Assembly (NCBI GenBank): GCA_026988685.1
Contig: JALSKU010000217.1
Coordinates: 1 to 32,451, forward strand
Direction of reading: 5' to 3'
Source of the DNA: Campylobacterales bacterium
Lineage (GTDB): Bacteria; Campylobacterota; Campylobacteria; Campylobacterales; JALSKU01
Length of the DNA stretch: 32,451 nucleotides
Part shown: piece after piece, positions 18,763-28,850 of the stretch
Layout of the letters: each line of letters begins with the position of its first letter
Position numbering within the stretch: the first letter of the stretch is position 1
The notes under the pieces: generated by a model
Databases searched by the model: none
What the model was told of the DNA's origin: nothing
What the model saw: the letters and a program-made list of their open reading frames with translations, nothing else
Translations under genes and position numbers: made by a program

Positions 18763-20028
18763 ATGAGAAAGTTTAAATTTCTTTTTGCATTTTTATCGCT
18801 TTTGCCTGTTTTGGCAAATGCAGGTGAAGATAAGTTAAGTGGTGGCGATACAGCCTGGATGATAGTGGCAACTGCGCTTGTTATGCTTATGACCCCTGCG
18901 GGCTTGGCTCTTTTTTATGGTGGATTGACCAGAAAAAAGAATATACTAAATACCATAAGTATGAGTTTAGGAGCTTATGCTATGGCTACACTTGCTTGGA
19001 TAATTGCAGGATATAGCATAGCTTTTGGAAGTGGTGATTTCTTTGGAACAGGAAAGATAATGCTTTCAGGCATAACACCTGATACTTTAAGCGGTACTAT
19101 TCCAGAGCTTCTTTTTGCGGCTTTTCAGGGAACTTTTGCAGCTATTACCGTTGCGATTGCCGGAGGCTCTATGATAGAGAGAGTAAAATTCTCTACCTAT
19201 TTGGCATTTAGTTTTATCTGGACACTTGTAGTTTATGCTCCTATTACCCACTGGGCATGGGGTGGTGGAACTACTCTAAACTTTGGAGAGATGGATTTTG
19301 CAGGTGGTACAGTTGTCCATATCAATGCGGGTATAGCAGGACTTGTTGTGGCTATGATACTTGGCAAAAGAAGAGATTATGAGAAGAGTGCTATTAAGCC
19401 AATCTCGCCTATATTTGTTGCTCTTGGTTCAGCACTTTTATGGTTTGGCTGGTTTGGTTTTAATGCCGGTAGTGAACTTGCGGCTGACGGCGTGGCAGCA
19501 AGTGCTTTTATAGTTACCAATGTGGCTGCAGCTCTTGGAGTTTTGGGCTGGATGGCAGTAGAGTACATAGTTTACAAAAAGCCTACTTTAGTTGGAGCAG
19601 CTTCTGGTGCAGTAGCAGGTCTTGTTGCTATAACTCCAGCTAGTGGAAGTGCAGGAGTAGGTGGAGCTATCATTATAGGATTTGTCGGAGGAGCACTTGG
19701 ATTTATAGGCGTTTCAAAAATTAAAAAAATATTTAAAATAGATGATAGTTTGGATGCTTTTTGGGTTCACGGTCTTGTAGGTATCTGGGGTTCGATTGCA
19801 ACTGCTATCTTTATAGCCGGATACGCTTTGCCAAAAGATTATAGTATGGGCTCTCAACTTGTTAGTCAAATAGAGGCAATACTACTAACACTTGTATACA
19901 GTGGTATAATGACAGCAGTTGTTTACTTTGTATCGGCTCTAATAACCGGTGGAGGAAGAGTTGATGATAAGACAGAACTTATAGGACTTGATGAGAGTGT
20001 CCATGGCGAAGAAGCCTTTAATTTATAG
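18763..20028 (+). CDS. amtB: Ammonium transporter
   Basis: GDTAWMIVATALVMLMTPAGLALFYGGLTRKKN, THWAWGGG, FAGGTVVHINAGIAGLV, DDSLDAFWVHGLVGIWGSIATAIF. Confidence 0.97.
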   Translation: MRKFKFLFAFLSLLPVLANAGEDKLSGGDTAWMIVATALVMLMTPAGLALFYGGLTRKKNILNTISMSLGAYAMATLAWIIAGYSIAFGSGDFFGTGKIMLSGITPDTLSGTIPELLFAAFQGTFAAITVAIAGGSMIERVKFSTYLAFSFIWTLVVYAPITHWAWGGGTTLNFGEMDFAGGTVVHINAGIAGLVVAMILGKRRDYEKSAIKPISPIFVALGSALLWFGWFGFNAGSELAADGVAASAFIVTNVAAALGVLGWMAVEYIVYKKPTLVGAASGAVAGLVAITPASGSAGVGGAIIIGFVGGALGFIGVSKIKKIFKIDDSLDAFWVHGLVGIWGSIATAIFIAGYALPKDYSMGSQLVSQIEAILLTLVYSGIMTAVVYFVSALITGGGRVDDKTELIGLDESVHGEEAFNL

Positions 20029-20034
20029 GAGTAA

Positions 20035-20376
<342 letters not shown>

Positions 20377-20382
20377 TGAATT

Positions 20383-20424
20383 AAGAATTAGGAGTTAAGA
20401 GTTAAGAATTTGACTCTTAACTCC
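20383..20424. repeat. Heptanucleotide array C (inverted orientation) ending in a 12-bp perfect inverted repeat
   Basis: AAGAATT AGGAGTT AAGAGTT AAGAATT. GGAGTTAAGAGT (20391-20402) / ACTCTTAACTCC (20413-20424) with a 10-nt spacer. Confidence 0.8.
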
Positions 20425-20522
20425 CTAACACTACCCACTATCCACTTAACACCCCCTCTTTTATCCGTTTTTAACCAATTATTTAATATCATATGAACTA
20501 AAATTTTTTATAAAGGTGAAAT

Positions 20523-21002
20523 ATGAAAGTTGTTGTTATACATGGACCAAACTTAAATATGCTTGGCATCAGAGATCAAGCAGTTTACGGACCTATGAAG
20601 CTTGAAGAGATAAATGCTCAAATGAAAGCGGTTGCGGAGCAAAACAAGATAGAGATCGAGTTTTTCCAGTCAAATTTGGAAGGTGAGATAGTTGATAAGA
20701 TACAAGAGTGTTTAGGAGATGCGGATGGTATCATCATTAACCCCGCAGCCTATACCCATACATCCATAGCTATAAGAGACGCTATCCAAGCGGTTCAGCT
20801 TCCGGCAATCGAAGTGCATGTAAGTAATATCCACAGAAGAGAAGAGTTTAGGGCAAAAAGTTTAACTGCTCCGGTTTGCCATGGTCAGATAACAGGATTT
20901 GGACCTTTTGGATACCACTTGGCGATGATAGGTATGCTTCAAATCTTCAACGAGATACAAGCTTTAAGAGAGCAACAAAAAAATGAAAACAAACAGGCTT
21001 AA
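20523..21002 (+). CDS. aroQ: 3-dehydroquinate dehydratase, type II
   Basis: [61 protein letters not shown]. Confidence 0.97.
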   Translation: MKVVVIHGPNLNMLGIRDQAVYGPMKLEEINAQMKAVAEQNKIEIEFFQSNLEGEIVDKIQECLGDADGIIINPAAYTHTSIAIRDAIQAVQLPAIEVHVSNIHRREEFRAKSLTAPVCHGQITGFGPFGYHLAMIGMLQIFNEIQALREQQKNENKQA

Positions 21003-22024
21003 TGAATTATATACTAAAAGATGAAAATGCCGTATTTTATGAATGCGGCTTCTCTTGTGATAGCGTTGTATTTCTAAAACTTGGAAGTGAGTCATTTTTT
21101 ATAACCGACGGAAGATATTACGAAGAGGCAAAAGAGTCTATAAAAAATAGTGAAGTTATCCAAAGTAGCGACCTTTTCAAGAATGCTAGAGAAATTTTAA
21201 GAAAAAACAGGATAACAAAGCTCTTTTATGACCCATTTGAGTGGAGCGTGGAAGAGTTTTATAAATTGAGCTTTAAATTAACTGATTGCTACTTTCAAAA
21301 AAAGATCAAACTCTCTCAAACAAAGAGGATCATTAAGAGCAAAGAAGAGATTGAGATCATCAAGAAAGCTGTCAAATTAGGCTCTGAAGGCTTTAAAAAT
21401 TTTGCGGAGTTTTTAAAGGCCAATGGAGCCGATAAAGATGAAAAGAGACTCCATTTTGAAGCTGAAAACATCTTAAAGAGAAATGGAGAACTTGATATCA
21501 GCTTCTCTCCTATAGTGGCTATCAATGAAAATAGCGCTAAGCCTCATGCGCTTCCTGGAGAAAAAAAGTTAAATAGAGGAGATCTACTTCTTTTTGATGC
21601 AGGAGTAAAGTATCAAAGATACTGTAGTGACAGAACAAGGATGATGGAGTTTGACTACTTGTTTGACTTTGATCTGAAAAAAAGTTTCAAAGACAAAAAA
21701 AGACAAAAGATATACGATACGGTTTTAAAAGCCAAAGATGCTGCAGCATCAGTAGCAAAAGATGGTATCAAGGCAAAAGATGTCGATAAAGCCGCTAGAG
21801 AGGTTATATCAAAAGCCGGATATGAGAGGTATTTTATCCACTCTACCGGGCATGGTGTGGGACTTGATATCCATGAGCTTCCTGTCATATCAAAAAGAGA
21901 TGATACTTTACTAAAAGAAGGGATGGTTTTTACCATAGAACCGGGCATCTATCTCCCCGGTGAATTTGGTATAAGGATAGAGGATATGTATGTTATACAA
22001 AACGGTAAAGCGACCATCTTATAA
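21002..22024 (+). CDS. M24 family metallopeptidase (Xaa-Pro aminopeptidase/dipeptidase)
   Basis: LLLFDAGVKYQRYCSDRTRM, HSTGHGVGLDIHELP, VFTIEPGIYLPGEFGIRIED. Confidence 0.94.
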   Translation: MNYILKDENAVFYECGFSCDSVVFLKLGSESFFITDGRYYEEAKESIKNSEVIQSSDLFKNAREILRKNRITKLFYDPFEWSVEEFYKLSFKLTDCYFQKKIKLSQTKRIIKSKEEIEIIKKAVKLGSEGFKNFAEFLKANGADKDEKRLHFEAENILKRNGELDISFSPIVAINENSAKPHALPGEKKLNRGDLLLFDAGVKYQRYCSDRTRMMEFDYLFDFDLKKSFKDKKRQKIYDTVLKAKDAAASVAKDGIKAKDVDKAAREVISKAGYERYFIHSTGHGVGLDIHELPVISKRDDTLLKEGMVFTIEPGIYLPGEFGIRIEDMYVIQNGKATIL

Positions 22025-22487
22025 ATGGTTTAAGATCAAAAATTTTCCCTATATTTCAAAAAAAAGGAGCACAAAAAAGCATACCGCAGTCATAGGAGTG
22101 GGCGGCAATGTAGGCGATACAAAAAGAAGAGTGCAAAAACTCTTTGTTTTTTTAAAAAGGGGTATGGTTTTTGATATTTTACAAACCTCACCTATCCTGA
22201 AAAACCCGCCATTTGGCTATTTGGAACAGGATGATTTTTTCAATGCCGTTATCGTAGTAAAAACCAATTTGACACCTTTAAAACTACTAAAAGAGTTACA
22301 AAGGGTAGAAAAAAGGTTTAAAAGAGTAAGAGTTTTTAAAAATTCTCCCAGAACTTTAGACTTGGATATTATATTTTATGATAAAATAACAGTTAATAAA
22401 CAGGATCTTACAATACCTCATCCAAAATTTAGAGAAAGGGATAGCGTTTTGTTGCCATTATATAGTTTAAAAAGAAGGGTAGTATAG
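21990..22487 (+). CDS. folK: 2-amino-4-hydroxy-6-hydroxymethyldihydropteridine diphosphokinase
   Basis: GVGGNVGDTKRRVQ, QDDFFNAVIVVKTNLTP, SPRTLDLDIIFYDKI, IPHPKFRERDSVLLPL. Confidence 0.92.
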   Translation: MLYKTVKRPSYKWFKIKNFPYISKKRSTKKHTAVIGVGGNVGDTKRRVQKLFVFLKRGMVFDILQTSPILKNPPFGYLEQDDFFNAVIVVKTNLTPLKLLKELQRVEKRFKRVRVFKNSPRTLDLDIIFYDKITVNKQDLTIPHPKFRERDSVLLPLYSLKRRVV

Positions 22488-23756
22488 ATGAAACTTTTAT
22501 CTTTTACGGCAGATACTCCATCAAATGCGCTTAAAAAAGCTCAGCTTCAATGTGGTGAAAATGCGCTTGTTGTAAGCACAAAAGAGATACAAAAAAAGAG
22601 TTTCAATCAAAACGCTGTTTATGAAGTAGTAGTTGCGGTAGAGGAGAAAGAGTTACAAAAAAAAGCATCTATAAAGCAAAATACGAAAAAGAGAAAAAGC
22701 AAGGATATACTCTTGGATCTCTCAAATGCTGCCAAACAGATCTCACGCATAGAAGATATCACAAGCGAAGATAGCAAACTTTCTAAAAGTGAGACGGAAA
22801 CAAAACCATCAAATACAAATGGTGAGTATAAAGAGATCAAGGATGAAATATATAAACTTTCAGATAAGGTAAAACTGATCCAAGAGATGTTTTGGGAAGA
22901 GAGGGCGCCTCTTAGAGATGGGCTTACCATACCGTCAGAATTTGCAGAAATTTATAAAAAAGCAAAATTTAGCGGAATGGATCAGGATGATTTAAACTCA
23001 ATAATGGAGCTTACTTTAGAACATATGCCTTACAATATGAGGAAAAACAGTAAAACAGTTAAAAGATATTTTCAAGTTTTGCTTAGAAAAATGATACCTA
23101 TCAGAGTGGAGTCAGAGTATCAAAAAGAGAGAAAAAGGATAATGATGTTTGTGGGGCCGACTGGAGTCGGTAAAACCACAACTCTGGCAAAACTGGCAGC
23201 TAGATACTCCTACATAAAACAAAAGAGAGAAAAAGTCGGAATTATAACTCTTGATACATACAGAATAGGTGCGGTTGAGCAGCTGTTTCAATTTGCAAAG
23301 ATGATGAGACTTCCCATAGAAGATGTGATAGATATAGATGATTTTGCTAAGGCTATCAGATCTTTATCATACTGTGACACCATACTTATAGACACCATAG
23401 GTAGCTCCCAATATGATAAAGAAAAATTAGCAAAAATTGAGAAATTTATAAAAAATTCAAATGAAGATATAGATGTAAATCTCGTCATGTCTTCTAGCAC
23501 AAAACTAGAGGATTTAAGAGAAATTTACAAAAATTATGAATATCTCAATATAGATACCATAATATTTACCAAGTTTGATGAGACAAAAAGTTTTGGCAAT
23601 ATTTTTTCACTGGTTAAAGAGACAAACAAACCACTTAGCTATTTTTCTACCGGGCAAGAGGTACCTGATGATATAATGTGTGCTAGTAGTGAATTTTTGG
23701 TCGATTGTATCTTAGATGGTTTTAAGAAGGATAAAGATGCAAAATCAAGCAAATAA
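22488..23756 (+). CDS. flhF: Flagellar biosynthesis GTPase FlhF
   Basis: MKLLSFTADTPSNALKKAQ..., SRP-type NG domain MMFVGPTGVGKTTTLAKLAARYS, TLDTYRIGAVEQL. Upstream of flhG. Confidence 0.94.
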   Translation: MKLLSFTADTPSNALKKAQLQCGENALVVSTKEIQKKSFNQNAVYEVVVAVEEKELQKKASIKQNTKKRKSKDILLDLSNAAKQISRIEDITSEDSKLSKSETETKPSNTNGEYKEIKDEIYKLSDKVKLIQEMFWEERAPLRDGLTIPSEFAEIYKKAKFSGMDQDDLNSIMELTLEHMPYNMRKNSKTVKRYFQVLLRKMIPIRVESEYQKERKRIMMFVGPTGVGKTTTLAKLAARYSYIKQKREKVGIITLDTYRIGAVEQLFQFAKMMRLPIEDVIDIDDFAKAIRSLSYCDTILIDTIGSSQYDKEKLAKIEKFIKNSNEDIDVNLVMSSSTKLEDLREIYKNYEYLNIDTIIFTKFDETKSFGNIFSLVKETNKPLSYFSTGQEVPDDIMCASSEFLVDCILDGFKKDKDAKSSK

Positions 23757-24606
23757 GTTAAAAGATATTGTTCAAAAAGCTCCTAAAAATCAAGCCAAAA
23801 CAAAATTTATAGCCATAACGAGCGGAAAAGGCGGTGTCGGGAAAAGCACCATCAGTGTCAACAGTGCCATTTTACTCGCAGAGTATGGATACAAAGTTGC
23901 ACTTTTTGATGCAGACATAGGGCTTGCCAATCTAGATGTCTTACTCAATGTAAGATGTTCAAAAAACATACTAAATGTTCTAAAAGGCGAATGCTCACTA
24001 GAAGATATAATAGAACCTATAAATGACAATCTTATACTCATACCGGGAGATAGCGGTGATGAGATACTAAAATATAGCGATCAATTTATATATGAGAGAT
24101 TTTTTGATGAAGCTACAAGTTTAAATGACTTAGACTATATCATCATAGATACAGGAGCAGGCATAGGGGAAAATACAAGACTTTTCCTAAACGCTGCCGA
24201 TGAAGTTATCGTTGTTACCATTCCCGATCCGGCAGCTATAACTGATGCTTATGCTACCATAAAAATAACAAGCAAATTTAAAAACGAGGTTCATTTGGTA
24301 CTAAATATGGTTAAAAATCAAAAAGAAGCAAAACTTATATATGAAAAAATAAATAAGGTGGCCAAAGGAAATATCGGTAGCAACTTCTCTTTGGAGCTCC
24401 TAGGAAGCATCCCAAGTGATAAAAATATAGCTAAAAGTATCAGAAATAGAACTATCTTTGTAGAAGAGTATCCAAGCTCCTTTGCAACCGCTGACCTAAA
24501 AGATATTGTAAAAAAGCTTATCTTAAAGGTGGAACACAAAGTGCTTGATAGTAGAAAAGATAGTAGTTTTGGCGGTTTTATTAAGAGATTATTGGAACAA
24601 TTTTAA
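23737..24606 (+). CDS. flhG: MinD/ParA-like ATPase FlhG (FleN)
   Basis: TSGKGGVGKSTISVNSAILLAEYGYKVALFDADIGLANLDVLL. MQNQ... start at 23737 preferred to the track's 23716. Confidence 0.93.
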   Translation: MQNQANKLKDIVQKAPKNQAKTKFIAITSGKGGVGKSTISVNSAILLAEYGYKVALFDADIGLANLDVLLNVRCSKNILNVLKGECSLEDIIEPINDNLILIPGDSGDEILKYSDQFIYERFFDEATSLNDLDYIIIDTGAGIGENTRLFLNAADEVIVVTIPDPAAITDAYATIKITSKFKNEVHLVLNMVKNQKEAKLIYEKINKVAKGNIGSNFSLELLGSIPSDKNIAKSIRNRTIFVEEYPSSFATADLKDIVKKLILKVEHKVLDSRKDSSFGGFIKRLLEQF

Positions 24607-24615
24607 GGATATTCA

Positions 24616-24969
24616 TTGAGGGTAGAAAATTTTATATATTTTTTTACAGTTTGCGGGTTTTTTATAGGACTGGTCTTTTCAGTTGTAAATTTTGACATGC
24701 CCGAATATATACTTTTTTATACGCTTATTGTAACATTCTTTTTTTATCTGTTAGTGCATATCTCGATAGCCAGCTTTATGGATATAAAAACTCTCTCTAA
24801 AAAGATTTTTGATAAAGAGAAGTATGAAGAGCAGAGTGATTATTTTATCTTTGAGCTTGAAAACAGAGAAAAAAAGATAAGCTCACTAGTGAATGTCATA
24901 GAAAAAATGGACTCAAAAAGAGTGCAAAAAGTTAAAGCAGATGAATTACATGGCAAGATCGCAGCTTAA
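24616..24969 (+). CDS. Small bitopic/polytopic membrane protein in flagellar operon (uncharacterised)
   Basis: Two hydrophobic helices (FIYFFTVCGFFIGLVFSVV; YILFYTLIVTFFFYLLVHISIASF) then a charged coil. TTG start; position between flhG and fliA. Confidence 0.8.
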   Translation: MRVENFIYFFTVCGFFIGLVFSVVNFDMPEYILFYTLIVTFFFYLLVHISIASFMDIKTLSKKIFDKEKYEEQSDYFIFELENREKKISSLVNVIEKMDSKRVQKVKADELHGKIAA

Positions 24970-25654
24970 TGCTTACGAAAGACAGGTAAAAGAGGAGAAA
25001 GATAAACTTGCGCTTCAATTTTTACCCGCAGTTAGAGCAATGGCATACAGGCTCAAAGAGAGGTTGCCAAACAGTGTAGATGTAAATGATCTGATCTCCA
25101 TAGGAACCGAGGAGACTATAAAGCTTTCAAGAAGATATGATGAGAGCAAAAATGATTTTTTTTGGGGATATGCTAAACAGAGAGTTTATGGCTCTATGCT
25201 TGATTATCTAAGGAGCCTTGATACAGTAAGCAGAAACAACAGAAGACTGATAAAAGCTATAGATGCCGAGTGTGAACGATATATAAATGAATTTAATGAA
25301 GAGCCTGATGATAAATATCTCGCAGAGGTTTTGGGAGAGAGCGAAAAGAAGATAAGAGAGGTTAGAAATGTATGTGAGACCTCATCAGTTATGCCGATTA
25401 CCGAGCAGATGATTATATTTGATAAATGCAATACCGAAGAACAGGTAGAAAAAGAGGAGTTAATAGACGCTATAAAAGATGTACTTAAAAGTTTTAAAGA
25501 GAGAGAGCAACTTATAGTTCAACTGTACTATTTTGAAGAGTTGAGCTTAAAAGAGATAAGTGAGATTTTAAATATAAGCGAATCAAGAATTTCACAAATA
25601 CATAAAAAACTTATGAGAAAGATAAGAAACAGACTAGGAAGTGATTATGGCTGA
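24950..25654 (+). CDS. fliA: Flagellar sigma factor FliA (sigma28)
   Basis: FLPAVRAMAYRLKERLPNSVDVNDLISIGTEETIKLSRRYDESK, C-terminal YYFEELSLKEISEILNISESRISQIHKKLM. ATG 24941 is an alternative start. Confidence 0.95.
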   Translation: MARSQLNAYERQVKEEKDKLALQFLPAVRAMAYRLKERLPNSVDVNDLISIGTEETIKLSRRYDESKNDFFWGYAKQRVYGSMLDYLRSLDTVSRNNRRLIKAIDAECERYINEFNEEPDDKYLAEVLGESEKKIREVRNVCETSSVMPITEQMIIFDKCNTEEQVEKEELIDAIKDVLKSFKEREQLIVQLYYFEELSLKEISEILNISESRISQIHKKLMRKIRNRLGSDYG

Positions 25655-26696
25655 TATATTAAGTCAAGAAGAGATAGACGCACTGCTTGAAGTTGTTGAT
25701 GAGGAAGAGAGTGGAGATATCTCCGTTGATGATGTCATAGACCAAAGACAGATCATCTTGTATGACTTTAAAAGACCAAACAGAGTCAGCAAAGAGCAGC
25801 TAAGAGCGGTTAAAGGCATACATGATAAGATGGCTAGAAACCTCTCATCTCAGATTTCTGCTATTATGAGATCTATCGTAGAGATCCAGCTACATTCAGT
25901 GGATCAGATGACTTATGGTGAGTTTCTTATGAGTTTGCCAAGCCCTACAAGTTTCAATGTATTTTCAATGAAGCCACTTGATGGAAGCGGAGTTATAGAG
26001 ATAAACCCATCTATCGCTTTTCCAATGATAGATAGGCTCCTTGGAGGAAAAGGCGAAAGCTTTGAAGCAACTAGAGAACTGACCGATATAGAGCTTAATC
26101 TTTTAGATGCAATACTTAGGATCATTACCCAAAAATTAAGAGAAGCTTGGGCACCTATTACTGAGATATACCCAAATGTTGAAACAAAAGAGTCAAGCCC
26201 CAATGTTGTTCAAATAGTTTCGCAAAATGAGATAGTTATAATGGTTGTTATGGAGCTTATTGTAGGAAATTCTAGCGGTATGATAAACATCTGCTATCCC
26301 GTTATATATCTAGAGTCAATACTTCCTAAACTTGCCAATAGAGATATAATGCTTGGAAGTTCCAACACAAAAAAGAGTAGAAATAAAGAGTTAAATGTTC
26401 TTATAAAAAGAGCTGATATAAACATAGAAGCAATTCTTGGCAAAACAACACTAAGTGTAAGAGAGCTTTTAGATCTAAAAAAAGATGATATAATAAGGCT
26501 CGATAGAGGAGCAGATGACAAAGCGATAGTAAGCGTAGATAAAAAAGATATGTTTATAGGAGATATAGGCATACACAGATTTAGAAAATCGGTAAAAATT
26601 TCTGATTTTATAAAAAATGACAAAGATGAGATAAAAGAGTATCTAGAGATGGTTGAAAAAAGCAGAAGAGAAAAGATATCAACGGTAAGTGCATAA
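25641..26696 (+). CDS. fliM: Flagellar motor switch protein FliM
   Basis: ADILSQEEIDALLEVVDEE (CheY-binding N-terminus), LYDFKRPNRVSKEQLR, middle and SpoA domains. Overlaps fliA. Confidence 0.97.
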   Translation: MIMADILSQEEIDALLEVVDEEESGDISVDDVIDQRQIILYDFKRPNRVSKEQLRAVKGIHDKMARNLSSQISAIMRSIVEIQLHSVDQMTYGEFLMSLPSPTSFNVFSMKPLDGSGVIEINPSIAFPMIDRLLGGKGESFEATRELTDIELNLLDAILRIITQKLREAWAPITEIYPNVETKESSPNVVQIVSQNEIVIMVVMELIVGNSSGMINICYPVIYLESILPKLANRDIMLGSSNTKKSRNKELNVLIKRADINIEAILGKTTLSVRELLDLKKDDIIRLDRGADDKAIVSVDKKDMFIGDIGIHRFRKSVKISDFIKNDKDEIKEYLEMVEKSRREKISTVSA

Positions 26697-26709
26697 AGGA
26701 GAGTTTTCA

Positions 26710-27570
26710 GTGAATCAGTTTGTAGAAATTTTAGAGAAAGATATAGTCTCAACGATAGAGGGGTTAACCGGCATAGCTCCCAAGTTAACCTTAAAAAGTG
26801 AGGATGATCTCTCTCAAAATATCTCCATTATGCCACCACTTGCTTGTATGCATATAAGTTCATCCGGAGATATAGAGGGAAAACTAGCTCTTTGTATGAC
26901 CCCTGTCCTTGCTACAACGCTAGGGGATATGATGCTAGGAGGTGAAGGAGAGAGCAAAGAAGATATGGATGATGAAGATTTGGATGCTACAAAAGAGATA
27001 GTATCCAATATCTTTGGAGGTTTTTCTACTTCACTCTCAGCCCAAAAAGAGTTACCAAAGCTATCATTTAACATTGATGATGCAGAGTTTATAGGCGAAA
27101 GTGATGAGATAAATTTATCTGATTATTCCAAGATATATACATATGATGTGGAGGTTGTCAATACCAAATCCGAACTATATGTTGCCATCGATGAAAATAT
27201 TTTGTCAAATTTTATACCACAAAAACAAAAAGAGCAAGCATCACAACCAAAAGAAACAGCCAAAGCATCCAATTGCAACGAACAAGAAGAGGAATTATCA
27301 CCCCTAGAGATGAAAAACATCTCTCTTATAATGGATGTAAAACTCCCTGTAAGAGTTAGAATAGGCTCCAGAAAAATGCTTCTAAAAGATGTTCTTAGTA
27401 TGGACATAGGATCAGTTATAGAGTTAAATCAACTTGCAAATGAACCGCTTGATATATTGGTAGGAGACAAAGTAATAGCCCAAGGAGAGGTTGTTATAGT
27501 CGATGGGAACTTTGGTATCCAAATATCTGAAATTGGCACCAAAAGAGAGAGACTTGAAAAACTAAGATAG
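26710..27570 (+). CDS. fliY: Flagellar motor switch protein FliY (FliN paralogue)
   Basis: CheC-like N-terminal half plus C-terminal SpoA (MDVKLPVRVRIGSRKMLLKDVLSMDIGSVIELNQLANEPLDILVGDKVIAQGEVVIVDGNFGIQI). GTG 26710 preceded by AAGGAG is preferred to 26689. Confidence 0.92.
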   Translation: MNQFVEILEKDIVSTIEGLTGIAPKLTLKSEDDLSQNISIMPPLACMHISSSGDIEGKLALCMTPVLATTLGDMMLGGEGESKEDMDDEDLDATKEIVSNIFGGFSTSLSAQKELPKLSFNIDDAEFIGESDEINLSDYSKIYTYDVEVVNTKSELYVAIDENILSNFIPQKQKEQASQPKETAKASNCNEQEEELSPLEMKNISLIMDVKLPVRVRIGSRKMLLKDVLSMDIGSVIELNQLANEPLDILVGDKVIAQGEVVIVDGNFGIQISEIGTKRERLEKLR

Positions 27571-27620
27571 ATATAATAATTATTGATATATAATCTCCTT
27601 AAAAAAAAGGGGATAAACAG

Positions 27621-28637
27621 GTGAAAATAATGGTTGCCTTAAGCGGTGGCGTTGACTCTACCACCGTCGCGTATGAATTAAAACAAAAGGGCTTCGAAGT
27701 TGAGGGAGTCTATATGAAACTCCATGCTAAGCCAAACTACCACGAAGAAAATATCAAAAAGATAGATAAAATTGCCAATTTTTTAGGGATAAAATATCAT
27801 ATCCTAGACATATCAAAAAAATTTGACGAAAAGGTTTACAACCCTTTTATAGAGAGTTATAAAAATGGTTTTACACCGAATCCTTGTGTTTTGTGTAACA
27901 GAAATATAAAATTTGGTGAACTTATAGAATTTACAAAGAGTCGAGGTTTTGATAAACTCGCGACAGGGCACTATGTAAATATACAAGATGGTTTTATATA
28001 TGAGGCAAAAGACAAATCTAAGGATCAAAGTTACTTTTTGTCATTTATCAAGAAGGAGAATATCCCTTATATGATATTCCCACTTGGTAATACATTTAAA
28101 AAAGATTTGAAAGAGAGTGCTCTTAAAATACCCGTGCTAGAAGAGTTTTCCAAACAAAAAGAGAGTAGCGAGATATGTTTTGTGGACACTACCTATATAG
28201 ATATATTAAAAAAACATACCCAAGTTGAAATGCCCGGAAATGTGCTTGATAAAAAGGGTAATATCATAGGCAAGCACAAAGGATATATGCACTACACAAT
28301 AGGCAAAAGAAGAGGCTTTGAAGTATTTGGAGCCCACGAACCACACTATGTTATAAAAATCAACCCTACTACAAACGAGATAACCGTTGGGGAAAAAGAG
28401 GATCTTAAAATAGATGAGTTTTATATAAAAGATACAAATCTTTTTATAGAAAAAACTACATTTGACGCTTCAGTTAAGATAAGATATAGAAGTCCCAAAA
28501 CTCCCTGTAAAGTAGAGGTAGATAATAACCTAAACGCAAAAGTAACTCTAAAAGAGCCTGTTTTCGCGCTAGCAAGCGGTCAAATGGCAGCGTTTTATGA
28601 TGGTGAAAAATTATTAGGAGGAGGATGGATAGCATGA
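27621..28637 (+). CDS. mnmA: tRNA-specific 2-thiouridylase
   Basis: PP-loop [58 protein letters not shown]. Confidence 0.96.
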   Translation: MKIMVALSGGVDSTTVAYELKQKGFEVEGVYMKLHAKPNYHEENIKKIDKIANFLGIKYHILDISKKFDEKVYNPFIESYKNGFTPNPCVLCNRNIKFGELIEFTKSRGFDKLATGHYVNIQDGFIYEAKDKSKDQSYFLSFIKKENIPYMIFPLGNTFKKDLKESALKIPVLEEFSKQKESSEICFVDTTYIDILKKHTQVEMPGNVLDKKGNIIGKHKGYMHYTIGKRRGFEVFGAHEPHYVIKINPTTNEITVGEKEDLKIDEFYIKDTNLFIEKTTFDASVKIRYRSPKTPCKVEVDNNLNAKVTLKEPVFALASGQMAAFYDGEKLLGGGWIA

Positions 28638-28846
28638 GCAAAGGTGGGTGGTCTTGTCCTCATAGTATAAACAATGTCTGCGAAATTATAAAAAAAGAGT
28701 GCGATCCGGGAGATAAAGGGTGTGTTTTATATGGAAAAGCGCTCTTCTCCTCACCTCTCTCCCCATCCAATGAAGCTTTTGAAAAAAGAATGGAGAGAAA
28801 ATTAAAAAAAATTGAAGAGCAGATACTTAACAAAAGGGGATCTTAA
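28634..28846 (+). CDS. Small tetra-cysteine protein coupled to mnmA (uncharacterised)
   Basis: ATG 28634 overlaps the mnmA stop (ATGA) with AGGAGG-type sequence upstream. [23 protein letters not shown]. Confidence 0.75.
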   Translation: MSKGGWSCPHSINNVCEIIKKECDPGDKGCVLYGKALFSSPLSPSNEAFEKRMERKLKKIEEQILNKRGS

Positions 28847-28850
28847 AGCA

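Noticed and set aside
22488-23756. FlhF with altered G3 motif (DTIGSSQYD in place of DTAGRS) as a novel GTPase
   Set aside because: Position upstream of flhG and the NG-domain architecture are ordinary FlhF, and epsilonproteobacterial FlhF proteins are known to diverge. Not worth a separate claim.
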